From a virus: DNA of 29,122 bases. A program made the position numbers and the translations under genes. The stretch is from positions 64,001 through 93,122 of the IMG/VR virus record IMGVR_UViG_3300035156_000175. One strand, 5' to 3'. Every line of letters begins with the position of its first letter. The first letter of the stretch is position 1. Positions 1-7,156 of this stretch are shown here, piece by piece. The notes under the pieces are model-generated. The model did not search any database. It was not told the origin of the DNA and worked only from the letters and a program-made list of their open reading frames with translations.

Positions 1-153
1 GACGGCGGTCGAGATGGCGGTCTTGCCGTACCCGACCGGCAGATCGAGCAGGCAGCGGCCCCATCCAGCAGCCTTGACGATGTCGATCTTTTGCATCTGC
101 TCCAGCTCGAACGGGAACGGATGCGCGGCCAGCGCCGCTTCCAGCGTCCTCAT
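1..153 (-). CDS. Helicase, SNF2/DEAD-like, N-terminal part only (cut by window edge)
   Basis: Only the first 51 codons are inside the window; the gene continues past base 1. The visible residues include a Walker A P-loop, PVGYGKTA, preceded by a hydrophobic strand (CLLDL). An upstream stretch, FPFELEQMQKID, resembles the Q-motif region that precedes motif I in superfamily 2 helicases. This is the usual start of a phage SNF2/DEAD helicase that would unwind or remodel DNA during replication or recombination. The ATG at 153 overlaps the stop codon of the upstream gene (ATGA), so the two are translationally coupled. Motifs II to VI lie outside the window, so another P-loop ATPase is possible. Confidence 0.7.
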   Translation of the reverse strand, partial: MRTLEAALAAHPFPFELEQMQKIDIVKAAGWGRCLLDLPVGYGKTAISTAV

Positions 154-566
154 CCGAGCCTCCGGTGCGCCAGGTAGCGCATCAGCGGATACGACTGCTC
201 GAGCCGATTGGCGCCGGGAGGCGCCTGCCCCGGCAGCAGCGCGGCGAAGGTCCGAAGCGGCAACGTGCTTGCCATATCCAGCAGCGGGGCACCGGCCAGC
301 ATACTGCCATGGCCCAGCATCATGATATTGGTGTACAGGCCGTTTGCCCCAGCATCGTACTGCAGCGGCGGTTGGCTCAGATCCATCGACAGCCACAGCA
401 GGTTGGCGCGGCCAGGGTTATTTTGCCAGTCGGGCCCGAAGCCTTGGGACATGCCATCTGGGCGCTTCCAGATCCAGCTGCGCGGGCGATCCATCCACAT
501 GGGATTGCCCAGCTGCGCGCACAGCGTGCGCACGTCGAACAACGCCTTGTCGAAAAGATTACTCAT
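150..566 (-). CDS. Hypothetical phage protein, 138 aa
   Basis: I do not recognise this protein. It is soluble-looking, rich in Pro, Met and Trp, with no membrane segment and no clear motif. The chosen start is the ATG at 566, which overlaps the upstream stop as TGATG; a GTG one codon earlier (569) is the alternative. Its stop overlaps the helicase start, so it sits in the same operon between the methyltransferase and the helicase. Its role may therefore relate to DNA metabolism, but that is only guilt by association. Confidence 0.6.
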   Translation of the reverse strand: MSNLFDKALFDVRTLCAQLGNPMWMDRPRSWIWKRPDGMSQGFGPDWQNNPGRANLLWLSMDLSQPPLQYDAGANGLYTNIMMLGHGSMLAGAPLLDMASTLPLRTFAALLPGQAPPGANRLEQSYPLMRYLAHRRLG

Positions 567-772
567 CACATGTACCCCATTTTGCGCTCAAGGTCCTGGT
601 CGCGATCAGGCAAGCCGGTCCAGGCCTTGTAGGTCTTGTTCTGGCCCAGCGGCTCCCCTTTCCAAGGGCCGAAGACCGGCTTGTTGTCTTTCGTCAAGAG
701 GATCAGCATCATGTTCAGCGGAGGCTGCTTGACGTACTCAAAAACAAAATCTTTATTTACGTGACGACGCAT
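566..772 (-). CDS. Small hypothetical protein, 68 aa
   Basis: A short basic protein with one hydrophobic stretch (LNMMLILL) in its first third and no recognised domain. The ATG directly follows the methyltransferase TAA, and an AAAGGAA ribosome site lies just before it, so it is very likely translated. The second reading frame of the methyltransferase locus (757-1947) runs 16 bases into this gene. Function unknown. Confidence 0.6.
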   Translation of the reverse strand: MRRHVNKDFVFEYVKQPPLNMMLILLTKDNKPVFGPWKGEPLGQNKTYKAWTGLPDRDQDLERKMGYM

Positions 773-1947
773 TTAGTTCCTTTCGTTGATTGCTTTGATG
801 GACGACTCGATGAAGCCTTGCGCGACGCGCGCATTGATTGCATTGCCGTAACAGCGCAGAAGGACCACTCGATCGGAATACCCATCAGCCAGCGGGAATG
901 TTCCGGACTCAACTGGCCGCCACTTGAGGTCCCGGCAGAAAAGCCAATCAGCATCTCGCCAGAAACCGTTAGTCGGGCCGGGCTGTCCCGCTCGATATAG
1001 TGGATGGCCGAAGTCAGATCCACCGTCCGGCCTTGGTCCTTGCGCTTGAACGGATCCTGCCCCTTCCCGCGCAAGCTCTGCGGCGTCTGGCAAGTTGGCG
1101 TCGGCCAGCCGCCCAGAAAGAAGTTCTGATTCGCGTCCTGATAGCTGGTCCGCGCTGATCTGTTCCCCGCCGACATCGCCTGCACCACATCGCCCATCGT
1201 CTGCATACTTGCGGTTGGCGTCGGCCAGCCCGCCAGGGAGGTAATTGCTCCCAAGTCCTGGCCCTTCAATTTGTTGCGCGCGATGATCGCTTCCGGATCC
1301 GGATTCACACCCTTCACGCCCAGGCTGGCGGTTGGCGTCGGCCAGCCCGCCAGTACGGCCGCATGGTTGAGCGTCATGTTCGGCGTCGGCGCGAAGTTCA
1401 CCGCCGGATGGCGATTCGAGTCGCAGGCTGTGGCCGTCGGCCAGCCCGCCAAATACGCCTGGCGCGCCAGCTGATCCGTCCGGCCCGATGTCTCGCGGTC
1501 GGAACGGACCCGAGCGAGGCTCATGCCAGGAGTGTCTTTCCAGTCGCGCGCCGCGGGTGTGACCCACGAGGTACAGCCGTTGTCGGATGTGCGGCGCACC
1601 CCAGCCCGCAGAGCATGTATCTGTCGCCCCTGCGGCGTAACCTTCACCTTCCAGGTCAGTGAGTACAAGGTCGAGCCAAGCAAGGCCTGCTGGGCTTGCA
1701 GACTGCTCACCAAAGAAGACATCAGGGCGGCCGAAGCGGATGAGCCAATGGAGATAAGGCCACAGGTGCCGCTCGTCAGCAAACCCTCCTCCTGCGCCTG
1801 ACGAGCTGAAAGGCTGGCATGGGCAGGATCCAGTCCAGACCCGGGCGGAATCGGGTACGCCGGCGCGTCGCAGGGCGAGCGACCAAATGCCGACTCCCGC
1901 AAAGAAATGGCATTGAGTAAATCCAAGGAGATCTTGGGGTCGGACAT
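757..1947 (-). CDS. Overlapping-frame WPTPT-repeat protein inside dcm, 396 aa
   Basis: This open frame lies almost wholly within the methyltransferase gene, same strand, offset by one base. It has a strong translation signal: AAGGAG at 1956-1961, eight bases before the ATG at 1947. It encodes four GWPTPT/GWPTAT repeats where the methyltransferase frame encodes LADAN. It also contains segments such as GSTLYSLTWK, RRTSDNGCTSW and HSRWLMGIPIEW. From memory, these same segments occur in separately annotated phage and prophage proteins, often labelled methyltransferase or hypothetical. No catalytic motif is visible in it. It may be a true overlapping gene, or a frame kept open by constraint on the methyltransferase. 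Function unknown. Confidence 0.55.
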   Translation of the reverse strand: MSDPKISLDLLNAISLRESAFGRSPCDAPAYPIPPGSGLDPAHASLSARQAQEEGLLTSGTCGLISIGSSASAALMSSLVSSLQAQQALLGSTLYSLTWKVKVTPQGRQIHALRAGVRRTSDNGCTSWVTPAARDWKDTPGMSLARVRSDRETSGRTDQLARQAYLAGWPTATACDSNRHPAVNFAPTPNMTLNHAAVLAGWPTPTASLGVKGVNPDPEAIIARNKLKGQDLGAITSLAGWPTPTASMQTMGDVVQAMSAGNRSARTSYQDANQNFFLGGWPTPTCQTPQSLRGKGQDPFKRKDQGRTVDLTSAIHYIERDSPARLTVSGEMLIGFSAGTSSGGQLSPEHSRWLMGIPIEWSFCAVTAMQSMRASRKASSSRPSKQSTKGTKCVVT

Positions 1948-2062
1948 CGAGGATGCTCCTTTCGTCCACCACGCCTGGCGCGATGAGACCTTGTTTAATC
2001 AGCTCCCGGAGAATGGCTGCCGCCTCCGGGTCGTGCTCGTTGTAGTAGGCCAGCGGCTGCAT
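773..2062 (-). CDS. dcm: DNA cytosine-5 methyltransferase (phage Dcm type)
   Basis: Transfers a methyl group from S-adenosylmethionine to C5 of cytosine in DNA, most likely to protect phage DNA from host restriction. The ordered motifs are visible: motif I FFAGVG at residues 53-58, motif IV PCQPFS at 81-86 with catalytic Cys82, a motif VI-like FGEQ at 117-120 (GEQ rather than the usual ENV), and motif VIII RQRLYLVG at 160-167. A motif X-like YGNAINARVA lies near the C-terminus. The N-terminal AYYNEHDP segment is typical of phage members. The variable target-recognition region carries four LADAN repeats. The ATG overlaps the rdgC stop (TAATG). A second frame with its own Shine-Dalgarno lies inside it. 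Target sequence cannot be predicted. Confidence 0.9.
   Translation of the reverse strand: MQPLAYYNEHDPEAAAILRELIKQGLIAPGVVDERSILDVRPQDLLGFTQCHFFAGVGIWSLALRRAGVPDSARVWTGSCPCQPFSSSGAGGGFADERHLWPYLHWLIRFGRPDVFFGEQSASPAGLAWLDLVLTDLEGEGYAAGATDTCSAGWGAPHIRQRLYLVGHTRGARLERHSWHEPRSGPFRPRDIGPDGSAGAPGVFGGLADGHSLRLESPSGGELRADAEHDAQPCGRTGGLADANRQPGREGCESGSGSDHRAQQIEGPGLGSNYLPGGLADANRKYADDGRCGAGDVGGEQISADQLSGRESELLSGRLADANLPDAAELAREGAGSVQAQGPRPDGGSDFGHPLYRAGQPGPTNGFWRDADWLFCRDLKWRPVESGTFPLADGYSDRVVLLRCYGNAINARVAQGFIESSIKAINERN
1095..1450 (-). repeat. Four-copy repeat in the dcm variable region
   Basis: The core GTCGGCCAGCC (plus strand) recurs at about 1100, 1220, 1337 and 1436, at spacings of about 120, 117 and 99 bases, all multiples of three. 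Two copies are identical over 26 bases (1211-1236 and 1328-1353). Each copy encodes LADAN in the methyltransferase frame and GWPTPT or GWPTAT in the overlapping frame. Confidence 0.85.
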
Positions 2063-2910
2063 TACGCAGCCGCCTGCAGCGCCTTGAGCAGACCCTGCAT
2101 CTCGAGCGTCATCAGGGCGAAGTCGGACTGGAAGGCGTCGGCATTTTTGGCGCTGGAGAGGCTTTCCTTCAGCACGTCAAGCGCCTTGATGCGCCGCAGA
2201 TGGCCGCTGCTCGACAGCACAAACGACAGGCGGCCGGCATACGTCATGGCCATCGATTCGACGCTGGCGTTGGCCATCTGCACGTGGCGCTGGACGTCGT
2301 CTTCGCTCAGATTGGCCTTGGTGTACTTGACGAGCTTGCCGCTGGCGCCCGGATACTGCAGCGTCACTTCGTCGTCCAGCGTAAAGTCGGCCGGCTCTTC
2401 GATCAGCCAGCTGGTAACGACCTTGGCGCCGGGCAGGTCGAAGTCTCCCAGGCCTAGGTGCTCGAACTGCCGGACCAAGGTTTTCGTAATTTCGTCAATC
2501 ACCGGCTGCGACGTTGAGTCGATCACCACCATGCCGTTCTGCATATCCAACCAGACGCGAGTCTGGCGACGCGTGGCCAGAGCGCGCGGCAGCAGCTCGT
2601 CCACGACGCGCTCACGCAGCTCTTTCATCGCCTTCTTGCCCGGCGCAAAGCCCTGCGACTCCTCCAGAGCTGCCACCTTTTCGGCGAGCACCACCTCGAC
2701 GGCCGACTTGGGAATGTGTTTCTTTTCTTGCATGAAGTGCAGCAGTACCTGCATGCCGTGCTGATAGTGCGGCACGCCTTCAAAGACAGGCGCCCAGCCG
2801 GAGGAGGCCAAGTCTGCGGTACCGCAAGGGGAGAAGGTGTTGCTGGAGATGAGCGAGAGGTTGAGCTGCTTGGCGCGGATGCCAAACACGGTTGCATTTT
2901 TATGCCACAT
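2062..2910 (-). CDS. rdgC: RdgC, recombination-associated DNA-binding protein
   Basis: RdgC is a ring-shaped DNA-binding protein that limits RecA-driven strand exchange; phages and bacteria both carry it. The family N-terminus is recognisable (MWHKN, compare MWFKN), followed by FSPCG, SSGWAPVFEG and the LPRALATRRQTRVWLD region. At 282 residues it is close to the usual length of about 300. I chose the ATG at 2910 because the family starts at MW; the frame extends upstream to a TTG at 2973. That TTG doubles as a possible promoter -35 element. The ribosome site is weak (GAAAG about nine bases upstream). The stop overlaps the methyltransferase ATG, so the two are coupled. Confidence 0.88.
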   Translation of the reverse strand: MWHKNATVFGIRAKQLNLSLISSNTFSPCGTADLASSGWAPVFEGVPHYQHGMQVLLHFMQEKKHIPKSAVEVVLAEKVAALEESQGFAPGKKAMKELRERVVDELLPRALATRRQTRVWLDMQNGMVVIDSTSQPVIDEITKTLVRQFEHLGLGDFDLPGAKVVTSWLIEEPADFTLDDEVTLQYPGASGKLVKYTKANLSEDDVQRHVQMANASVESMAMTYAGRLSFVLSSSGHLRRIKALDVLKESLSSAKNADAFQSDFALMTLEMQGLLKALQAAA

Positions 2911-2944
2911 TTTGAGGAACTTTCGAGGTGAGATGGTGTCGCTT

Positions 2945-2973
2945 AGGGTAGTCAAACTTTTGAGATTTGTCAA
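2945..2973 (-). promoter_or_regulatory. Possible promoter for rdgC and dcm
   Basis: A perfect TTGACA (2973 to 2968) is followed by 17 bases and a weak TACCCT (3 of 6 match to TATAAT) at 2950 to 2945. It lies about 35 bases upstream of the preferred rdgC ATG, in the gap between divergent gene blocks. The -10 is poor, so this is a tentative call. Confidence 0.35.
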
Positions 2974-3046
2974 TTCATTCGAGGTCAGCTGTCTCCTTTT
3001 CGGCGTTACAGACTACATTTGTCCTTTCCATGGGTCAAGTTCTTCG

Positions 3047-3075
3047 TTGACTGAAGGCAAGAAGCATGCCAGAAT
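3047..3075 (+). promoter_or_regulatory. Promoter for the plus-strand virion operon
   Basis: TTGACT (5 of 6) at 3047-3052, an exact 17-base spacer, and CAGAAT (4 of 6) at 3070-3075 form a sigma-70-like promoter. It sits about 50 bases upstream of the first gene of the plus-strand block. A 6-bp inverted repeat, GAATCT/AGATTC at 3072-3087, spans the predicted start point and could be an operator, though such short repeats occur by chance. Confidence 0.5.
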
Positions 3076-3133
3076 CTTCCCAGATTCCGCGCAGCAATTC
3101 TGCGGCGCTTAACTCATCAGATAGAGGCATGAC

Positions 3134-3523
3134 ATGGCTTACAGCACCGAACTGCGCAACGCAAAACTTGACGCGAATACCACCATTGTTGGCAATGCCG
3201 GCAAGCTTGAGATCTACTCCGGCACCGACTCGGCCGGCACGAACAACGCCGAAGGCACGCTGCTCGCCAGCTTCACGCTGGGCTCGCCTTTCGCCCCTGC
3301 CGCTTCCGGTGGCGTGCAGTCGCCAACACTGCCAGCTGACACCACTGGCGTTGCCACTGGCACTGCCGGCTGGGCACGCGTGACCAAGGCTGACGGCTCG
3401 ACCGCGGTGATGGACTTGACCGTCGGCACGTCCGGCGCCCAGGTGAATCTGAACACGCTGTCGATCTCGACCGGCGTCGCCGTGAGCATCACCAGCTGGA
3501 CCATCACCGCCGCTGACGCGTAA
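3134..3523 (+). CDS. Small phage structural protein, 129 aa
   Basis: A Thr/Ala/Gly-rich, beta-strand-rich protein without signal peptide or membrane segment. It starts MAYSTELRNAKLDA and contains FAPAASGGV and ITSWTITAAD, a pattern I recall from small virion-associated proteins of siphophages. The role may be a minor tail, fibre-base or decoration protein. The start has AGAGG eight bases upstream. The next gene begins one base after its stop, indicating translational coupling with the esterase. This is the first gene of the plus-strand operon. Exact virion position cannot be told from sequence. Confidence 0.7.
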   Translation: MAYSTELRNAKLDANTTIVGNAGKLEIYSGTDSAGTNNAEGTLLASFTLGSPFAPAASGGVQSPTLPADTTGVATGTAGWARVTKADGSTAVMDLTVGTSGAQVNLNTLSISTGVAVSITSWTITAADA

Positions 3524-3524
3524 T

Positions 3525-4730
3525 ATGGCCTCGCCCGTCGGTATCGGCTACAGCGTTGATAGCGGCGGGAGTGTGAACGCCGGGCGGCGCTACGAGCCTA
3601 CGTTCAACTCCGTCGCCATGGTGTCGGAGGATGCTGGCATTCCTTACACGACTGCCAATCAGACGCTGCTGATCAGCATGCACGGCAGCAGCGGTGGCGG
3701 CAACTTGATGGGCTCGGGGCGGCAGTTCCGCGCCCAGTGCTCTGGCGCGCTGGCTTACGGCCCACACACGGAATTCATCTTCTCCACCGCGCGCATCACC
3801 ACCACCACGATGTCTATTCGCCCAGTCGATTACCAGCTGGTCAGCGGCGTGAACCGGGAAGCGATGTGGCTGGGCTTCAGTAACGTGCCGGCTGTGACCG
3901 GTATTCCTGGTGCCAAGGCGCGTTTCTTCAAATTGCGGCGCCTGGAGGCGATGTACCTGTGGGCAAGCTCGAGCACCAACGGCGTGCCGAACGTGCCCAA
4001 CGTGAACTGGAAAAAGACTTGCGTCACCGGCGGCTCGATGGGCGGCTGGGGCACGATGACCTTGGGCGTTCGCCGCCCAGAGTGGTTCGCCGCGCTTTAT
4101 CCGGACCGCCCGCGCTGGAAGCACGGCAGCGTAACCGGCAAGATCTGGGTCGCCCCCTACACCGGCAGCTTTATCAGCGTCGACCTGGCGGCCGCGCCGA
4201 CCTTGTCGAGTGACGATGGCGGCGGGCTGTCGTCGACCTTCATGAACCTGGTCGATTATGTGGCCAACACAGCCAACAAGATCCCTTGGATCGGCTGGAA
4301 CTGCGGACGCAACGATGGCTTTGCGCTGTGGCAGGATCAGTTGGACGGTGTAGCGGCAATGCGCGCGGCGAAGCGCGGCTTTGCCTTCGCCTGGAACAAT
4401 GGCGATCACACCGTCGGGTCGATCCCTTCGCAGATCACGGCCAGCTATCCACTCGGCACCTTCGAGATCGGCAAGGGTTACCCACTCTTCACGGAGCACT
4501 CGCTTGACAACGATCCAACAGTCGATCTGGTCGGCGGCATCAACCTGAATTTGAGTTTTCGTAACGTGGTCGAGACGGCAAGCAGCTGGTCCTGTGAGGT
4601 GACCAGTATCGCGGCAGCTTGCACGGTCAAGGTTGAGCCCATCAGCGACGTATTTAAGACGGCCGTGACGGCGAAGCTGGTGACGATCCCAGCCGCCAAC
4701 ACCTGGGTTGCCGTTTCATTCCCAGTATAA
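3525..4730 (+). CDS. Alpha/beta-hydrolase esterase in the virion operon, 401 aa
   Basis: Predicted serine hydrolase. The nucleophile elbow GGSMGG gives Ser171, GRNDG gives a candidate acid Asp264, and NNGDH gives a candidate base His295, in the correct order and spacing for the fold. SMHGSSGGG at 51-59 fits the oxyanion-hole loop. The arrangement resembles feruloyl-esterase or PHB-depolymerase-like enzymes. There is no signal peptide. About 90 residues after the His form a beta-rich tail that may attach it to the virion. Lying between structural genes, it probably acts outside the host cell, for example removing acyl groups from capsule, LPS or exopolysaccharide during adsorption. Substrate is unknown. 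No clear ribosome site precedes it, so it likely depends on coupling. Confidence 0.75.
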   Translation: MASPVGIGYSVDSGGSVNAGRRYEPTFNSVAMVSEDAGIPYTTANQTLLISMHGSSGGGNLMGSGRQFRAQCSGALAYGPHTEFIFSTARITTTTMSIRPVDYQLVSGVNREAMWLGFSNVPAVTGIPGAKARFFKLRRLEAMYLWASSSTNGVPNVPNVNWKKTCVTGGSMGGWGTMTLGVRRPEWFAALYPDRPRWKHGSVTGKIWVAPYTGSFISVDLAAAPTLSSDDGGGLSSTFMNLVDYVANTANKIPWIGWNCGRNDGFALWQDQLDGVAAMRAAKRGFAFAWNNGDHTVGSIPSQITASYPLGTFEIGKGYPLFTEHSLDNDPTVDLVGGINLNLSFRNVVETASSWSCEVTSIAAACTVKVEPISDVFKTAVTAKLVTIPAANTWVAVSFPV

Positions 4731-4739
4731 GAGGACAGC

Positions 4740-6089
4740 ATGGCCACATTAATTGAACGCACTATCGGTACGGGTGGGGATTACTCCACCATTGCGCTGT
4801 GGTATGCCTCTATTCCTGCCAACCTGGTGACACCCGACGAGATTCATCGTGGCTTGCTGCTGAACCAGGAACATACGGTCGCAGCTGCCCTGAACATCAC
4901 CGGCAAGACGACGAGTGCCAGCTGCTACATTGAGCTGACTACGGCGGCGGGTTGCAGCTTCCTGGACCACGCCAACAAGGCGACGAATCCGTTGCGCTAC
5001 AACTCCAGCGTCGGCGCCTGCATCACGGCGTCGGGTACAGCCATTACGATTCAGTCGCAGCAAGCGCATACGCGGTTCAGCAAGTTTATGATCCGCAACA
5101 CCAACACGACGGTCAATGCGCCGCCAGCACTGGTATGCAATGCCACGGTTGGCAATCCGCAATATATCGACAAGTGCATCATCGAGTCGAACGCCATTTC
5201 GACATCGCTGAAAGGCTCGCTCCGGGTGGCCAACGCCGGCAGCGTCGTGAGCAACTGCGTCGTTATCAACCACAAGGCTGACGCGGCGGCTGTTCTGGCG
5301 CTGTTCCAGTACAACGTGAACGTGCACAATTGCACGTTCCTGGCGCTGGGCGGCGTGACGCTGACCACCGGCATCCTGACGCAATATGTGGCAGCGGTAT
5401 TCAAAAATATCTATGTCGGCGGTGTGACCGCGGTCGAAGACGGCACCGTTGTTGCGACAAAGACGAACTGCTATTCCAGCGCCACCGCGACCAACTACAC
5501 GACGGTGCCAATGTCGACAGCGACGTTCGAGAACGTCACTTCCGGCACGCACGACGCACGCTTGAAGTCGACCTCGGCGCTGATCAACGCCGGCGTGACC
5601 GACGCAACATACGCTTCGACCGACATCCTGGGCACGGCCCGTCCGGCCGGCGGGTCTTATGACGTCGGCGCGCACGAGTACAACGCGGTGGTACCACCAG
5701 TCGGCACGCTTGGCTGGACCGAAGGCAGCTCGCAGGTGTCTGTTACCGGCAACATCACAATCACCTCAATCACAGGCAGCGCCGGCTGGACCGAAGGCAC
5801 CTCGCCGGTAGCAGTGAACGGTAACGTCACGATCCCGCTGCCCACCTTGACGGTGTTGGGCGTCTCCCTGAACAACGGGTACCGCCGCGTGGGCGAGTCT
5901 TTTACTGCGATCATCTCGCAAGTGGCGACCGGCGCCTTGGTGGTGCGTCTCACTGGCAAGGTGGTCAACGGCGCCGGTAACCTGATTCTGCAGAGCGACC
6001 AGATGACGCCAGGCACCGAGTACCGCCTGGTGCTGGAAGACAGCAACGGTAATGGTGGTGTAGGTCGTTTGACGGCGGTGAACCTATGA
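4740..6089 (+). CDS. Beta-helix tail/fibre-like protein with two WTEG repeats, 449 aa
   Basis: The central part (about residues 90-310) has short repeating beta turns with stacked Asn/Cys/Val positions. It ends in SALINAG, DILGTARP and YDVGAHEY, a signature commonly found at the end of right-handed parallel beta-helix (pectate-lyase-like) domains. Two W-T-E-G repeats follow, with Trp326 and Trp350, then a roughly 85-residue Ig-like C-terminal domain. The next protein contains ten more of the same repeats. An AGAGGA ribosome site lies just before the ATG, and the stop overlaps the next start (ATGA). Likely a receptor-binding or surface-degrading virion component; enzymatic activity is not evident. 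Confidence 0.7.
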   Translation: MATLIERTIGTGGDYSTIALWYASIPANLVTPDEIHRGLLLNQEHTVAAALNITGKTTSASCYIELTTAAGCSFLDHANKATNPLRYNSSVGACITASGTAITIQSQQAHTRFSKFMIRNTNTTVNAPPALVCNATVGNPQYIDKCIIESNAISTSLKGSLRVANAGSVVSNCVVINHKADAAAVLALFQYNVNVHNCTFLALGGVTLTTGILTQYVAAVFKNIYVGGVTAVEDGTVVATKTNCYSSATATNYTTVPMSTATFENVTSGTHDARLKSTSALINAGVTDATYASTDILGTARPAGGSYDVGAHEYNAVVPPVGTLGWTEGSSQVSVTGNITITSITGSAGWTEGTSPVAVNGNVTIPLPTLTVLGVSLNNGYRRVGESFTAIISQVATGALVVRLTGKVVNGAGNLILQSDQMTPGTEYRLVLEDSNGNGGVGRLTAVNL

Positions 6090-7156
6090 GCTTTCGCGTA
6101 GACGTCCCTCTCGTTTCGGGGGCTTTCGTTGTAGGCGTCCCAGGTCTGGGCGTCCGCGGGGCCGACTTGGCCAACTCGGGCACCAACGGCCAGGGATTTT
6201 TGCGTGCGTCGGTATCGCTGCCGGCGGACAATAACAAGGAATATCGAGGCTACTTCACGTCGGTGCCGGCCTCGGGTAACTTCCATCCGTATGAGGATGG
6301 CAGCCTGACCTTCACCGGCGCGGCCGACGGCACTTACACGGCGGTCTACCAGCTGTGGGAGGACGGCGTCAACCTGGGTAGCGCTACCATCAGCATGACG
6401 GTGGGCACAAGCTCTGTGGTGGTGACGACAGCCTGGACTGAGGGCAGCGAGACGTCCGCCGCTGCGGTGAAGCTGAAGGCCGCCTTGGCCAGCGCCTGGG
6501 CAGAAGGCAGTGAGACATTCGCCTTGGCCACGAACGTCGGCACATTGAAGACGGCAAATCTGAACTGGACCGAAGGCAGTGAGAGCCACGCCTTAGTGAC
6601 ACGCTTGAATGCGCGCGCCAGCTCGTCCTGGACGGAAGGCAGCGAAGTCCAGGCAGCGGTAACGCGCCTGAATGCGCGCGCCGCTGCAGCTTGGACCGAA
6701 GGCAGCGAATCGCCGGCAGCCGTCCTGAAGGTCAAGTTGCCAGTCTCCGCGTACTGGGAAGAAGGCAGCGAGACCCATGGCGCCATCGTACGCGCCTCGG
6801 CGCGCAGTTCGGCCGCCTGGACAGAAGGCAGCGAAGCGCAGCTCGTCACAGCTCAAGCTGTAAATGGCACTGCGATCAGTGTGTCTGCAGGTTGGGTTGA
6901 AGGCAGCGAGTCCCAGACCAGCGCGCTCAAGTTGCGCATCCGCTTGGTCTCCTCGTGGATCGAGGGCAGCGAGGGGCATAGCCTTTCGATCGGCTCGCCG
7001 ACGCTGCGTCTGGTGTCTCTCGGCTGGACCGAAGGGTCCGAAACAGTAGTCATCGCCGGGTCGAGTGCAGCTGTGCTGCCTCGCCCGACGATCACTGCTG
7101 GCGGCTCGCTCCCGTTGAGGAACAAACCGCGGATCTACATCAAGAGCCGGCGCTAG
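6086..7156 (+). CDS. WTEGSE tandem-repeat virion protein, 356 aa
   Basis: Residues 1-105 look like an Ig-like beta-sandwich (DGTYTAVYQLWEDG). Ten repeats with core W-x-E-G-S-E follow, their Trp codons starting at 6434, 6497, 6566, 6629, 6692, 6755, 6818, 6893, 6956 and 7025. The period is 21 residues in six of the nine intervals and 23 to 25 in the other three. The short C-terminus is basic (NKPRIYIKSRR). Each repeat resembles one or two beta strands, so a beta-solenoid or fibre shaft is plausible. It is coupled to the preceding gene by ATGA and shares the repeat with it. The stop overlaps the convergent gene by four bases. Probably a tail appendage; partner and receptor unknown. Confidence 0.7.
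   Translation: MSFRVDVPLVSGAFVVGVPGLGVRGADLANSGTNGQGFLRASVSLPADNNKEYRGYFTSVPASGNFHPYEDGSLTFTGAADGTYTAVYQLWEDGVNLGSATISMTVGTSSVVVTTAWTEGSETSAAAVKLKAALASAWAEGSETFALATNVGTLKTANLNWTEGSESHALVTRLNARASSSWTEGSEVQAAVTRLNARAAAAWTEGSESPAAVLKVKLPVSAYWEEGSETHGAIVRASARSSAAWTEGSEAQLVTAQAVNGTAISVSAGWVEGSESQTSALKLRIRLVSSWIEGSEGHSLSIGSPTLRLVSLGWTEGSETVVIAGSSAAVLPRPTITAGGSLPLRNKPRIYIKSRR
6434..7042 (+). repeat. Ten-copy WTEGSE coding repeat
   Basis: Ten divergent copies with a basic period of 63 bases (three intervals are 69, 75 and 69). The best conserved core is TGG-ACN-GAA-GGC-AGC-GA. Two further copies occur upstream at 5715 and 5787 in the previous gene, 72 bases apart. Copies differ at many third positions, so the expansion is old. 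Confidence 0.85.

Noticed and set aside
6346-6849. Minus-strand frame with repeated SLPSVQ
   Set aside because: The repeats are the complement of the WTEGSE repeats; the plus-strand frame has domain structure and operon context.
6434-7042. CRISPR-like or intergenic tandem repeat
   Set aside because: Repeats are in frame, divergent at third positions, and code for a periodic protein; no spacer/repeat pattern.
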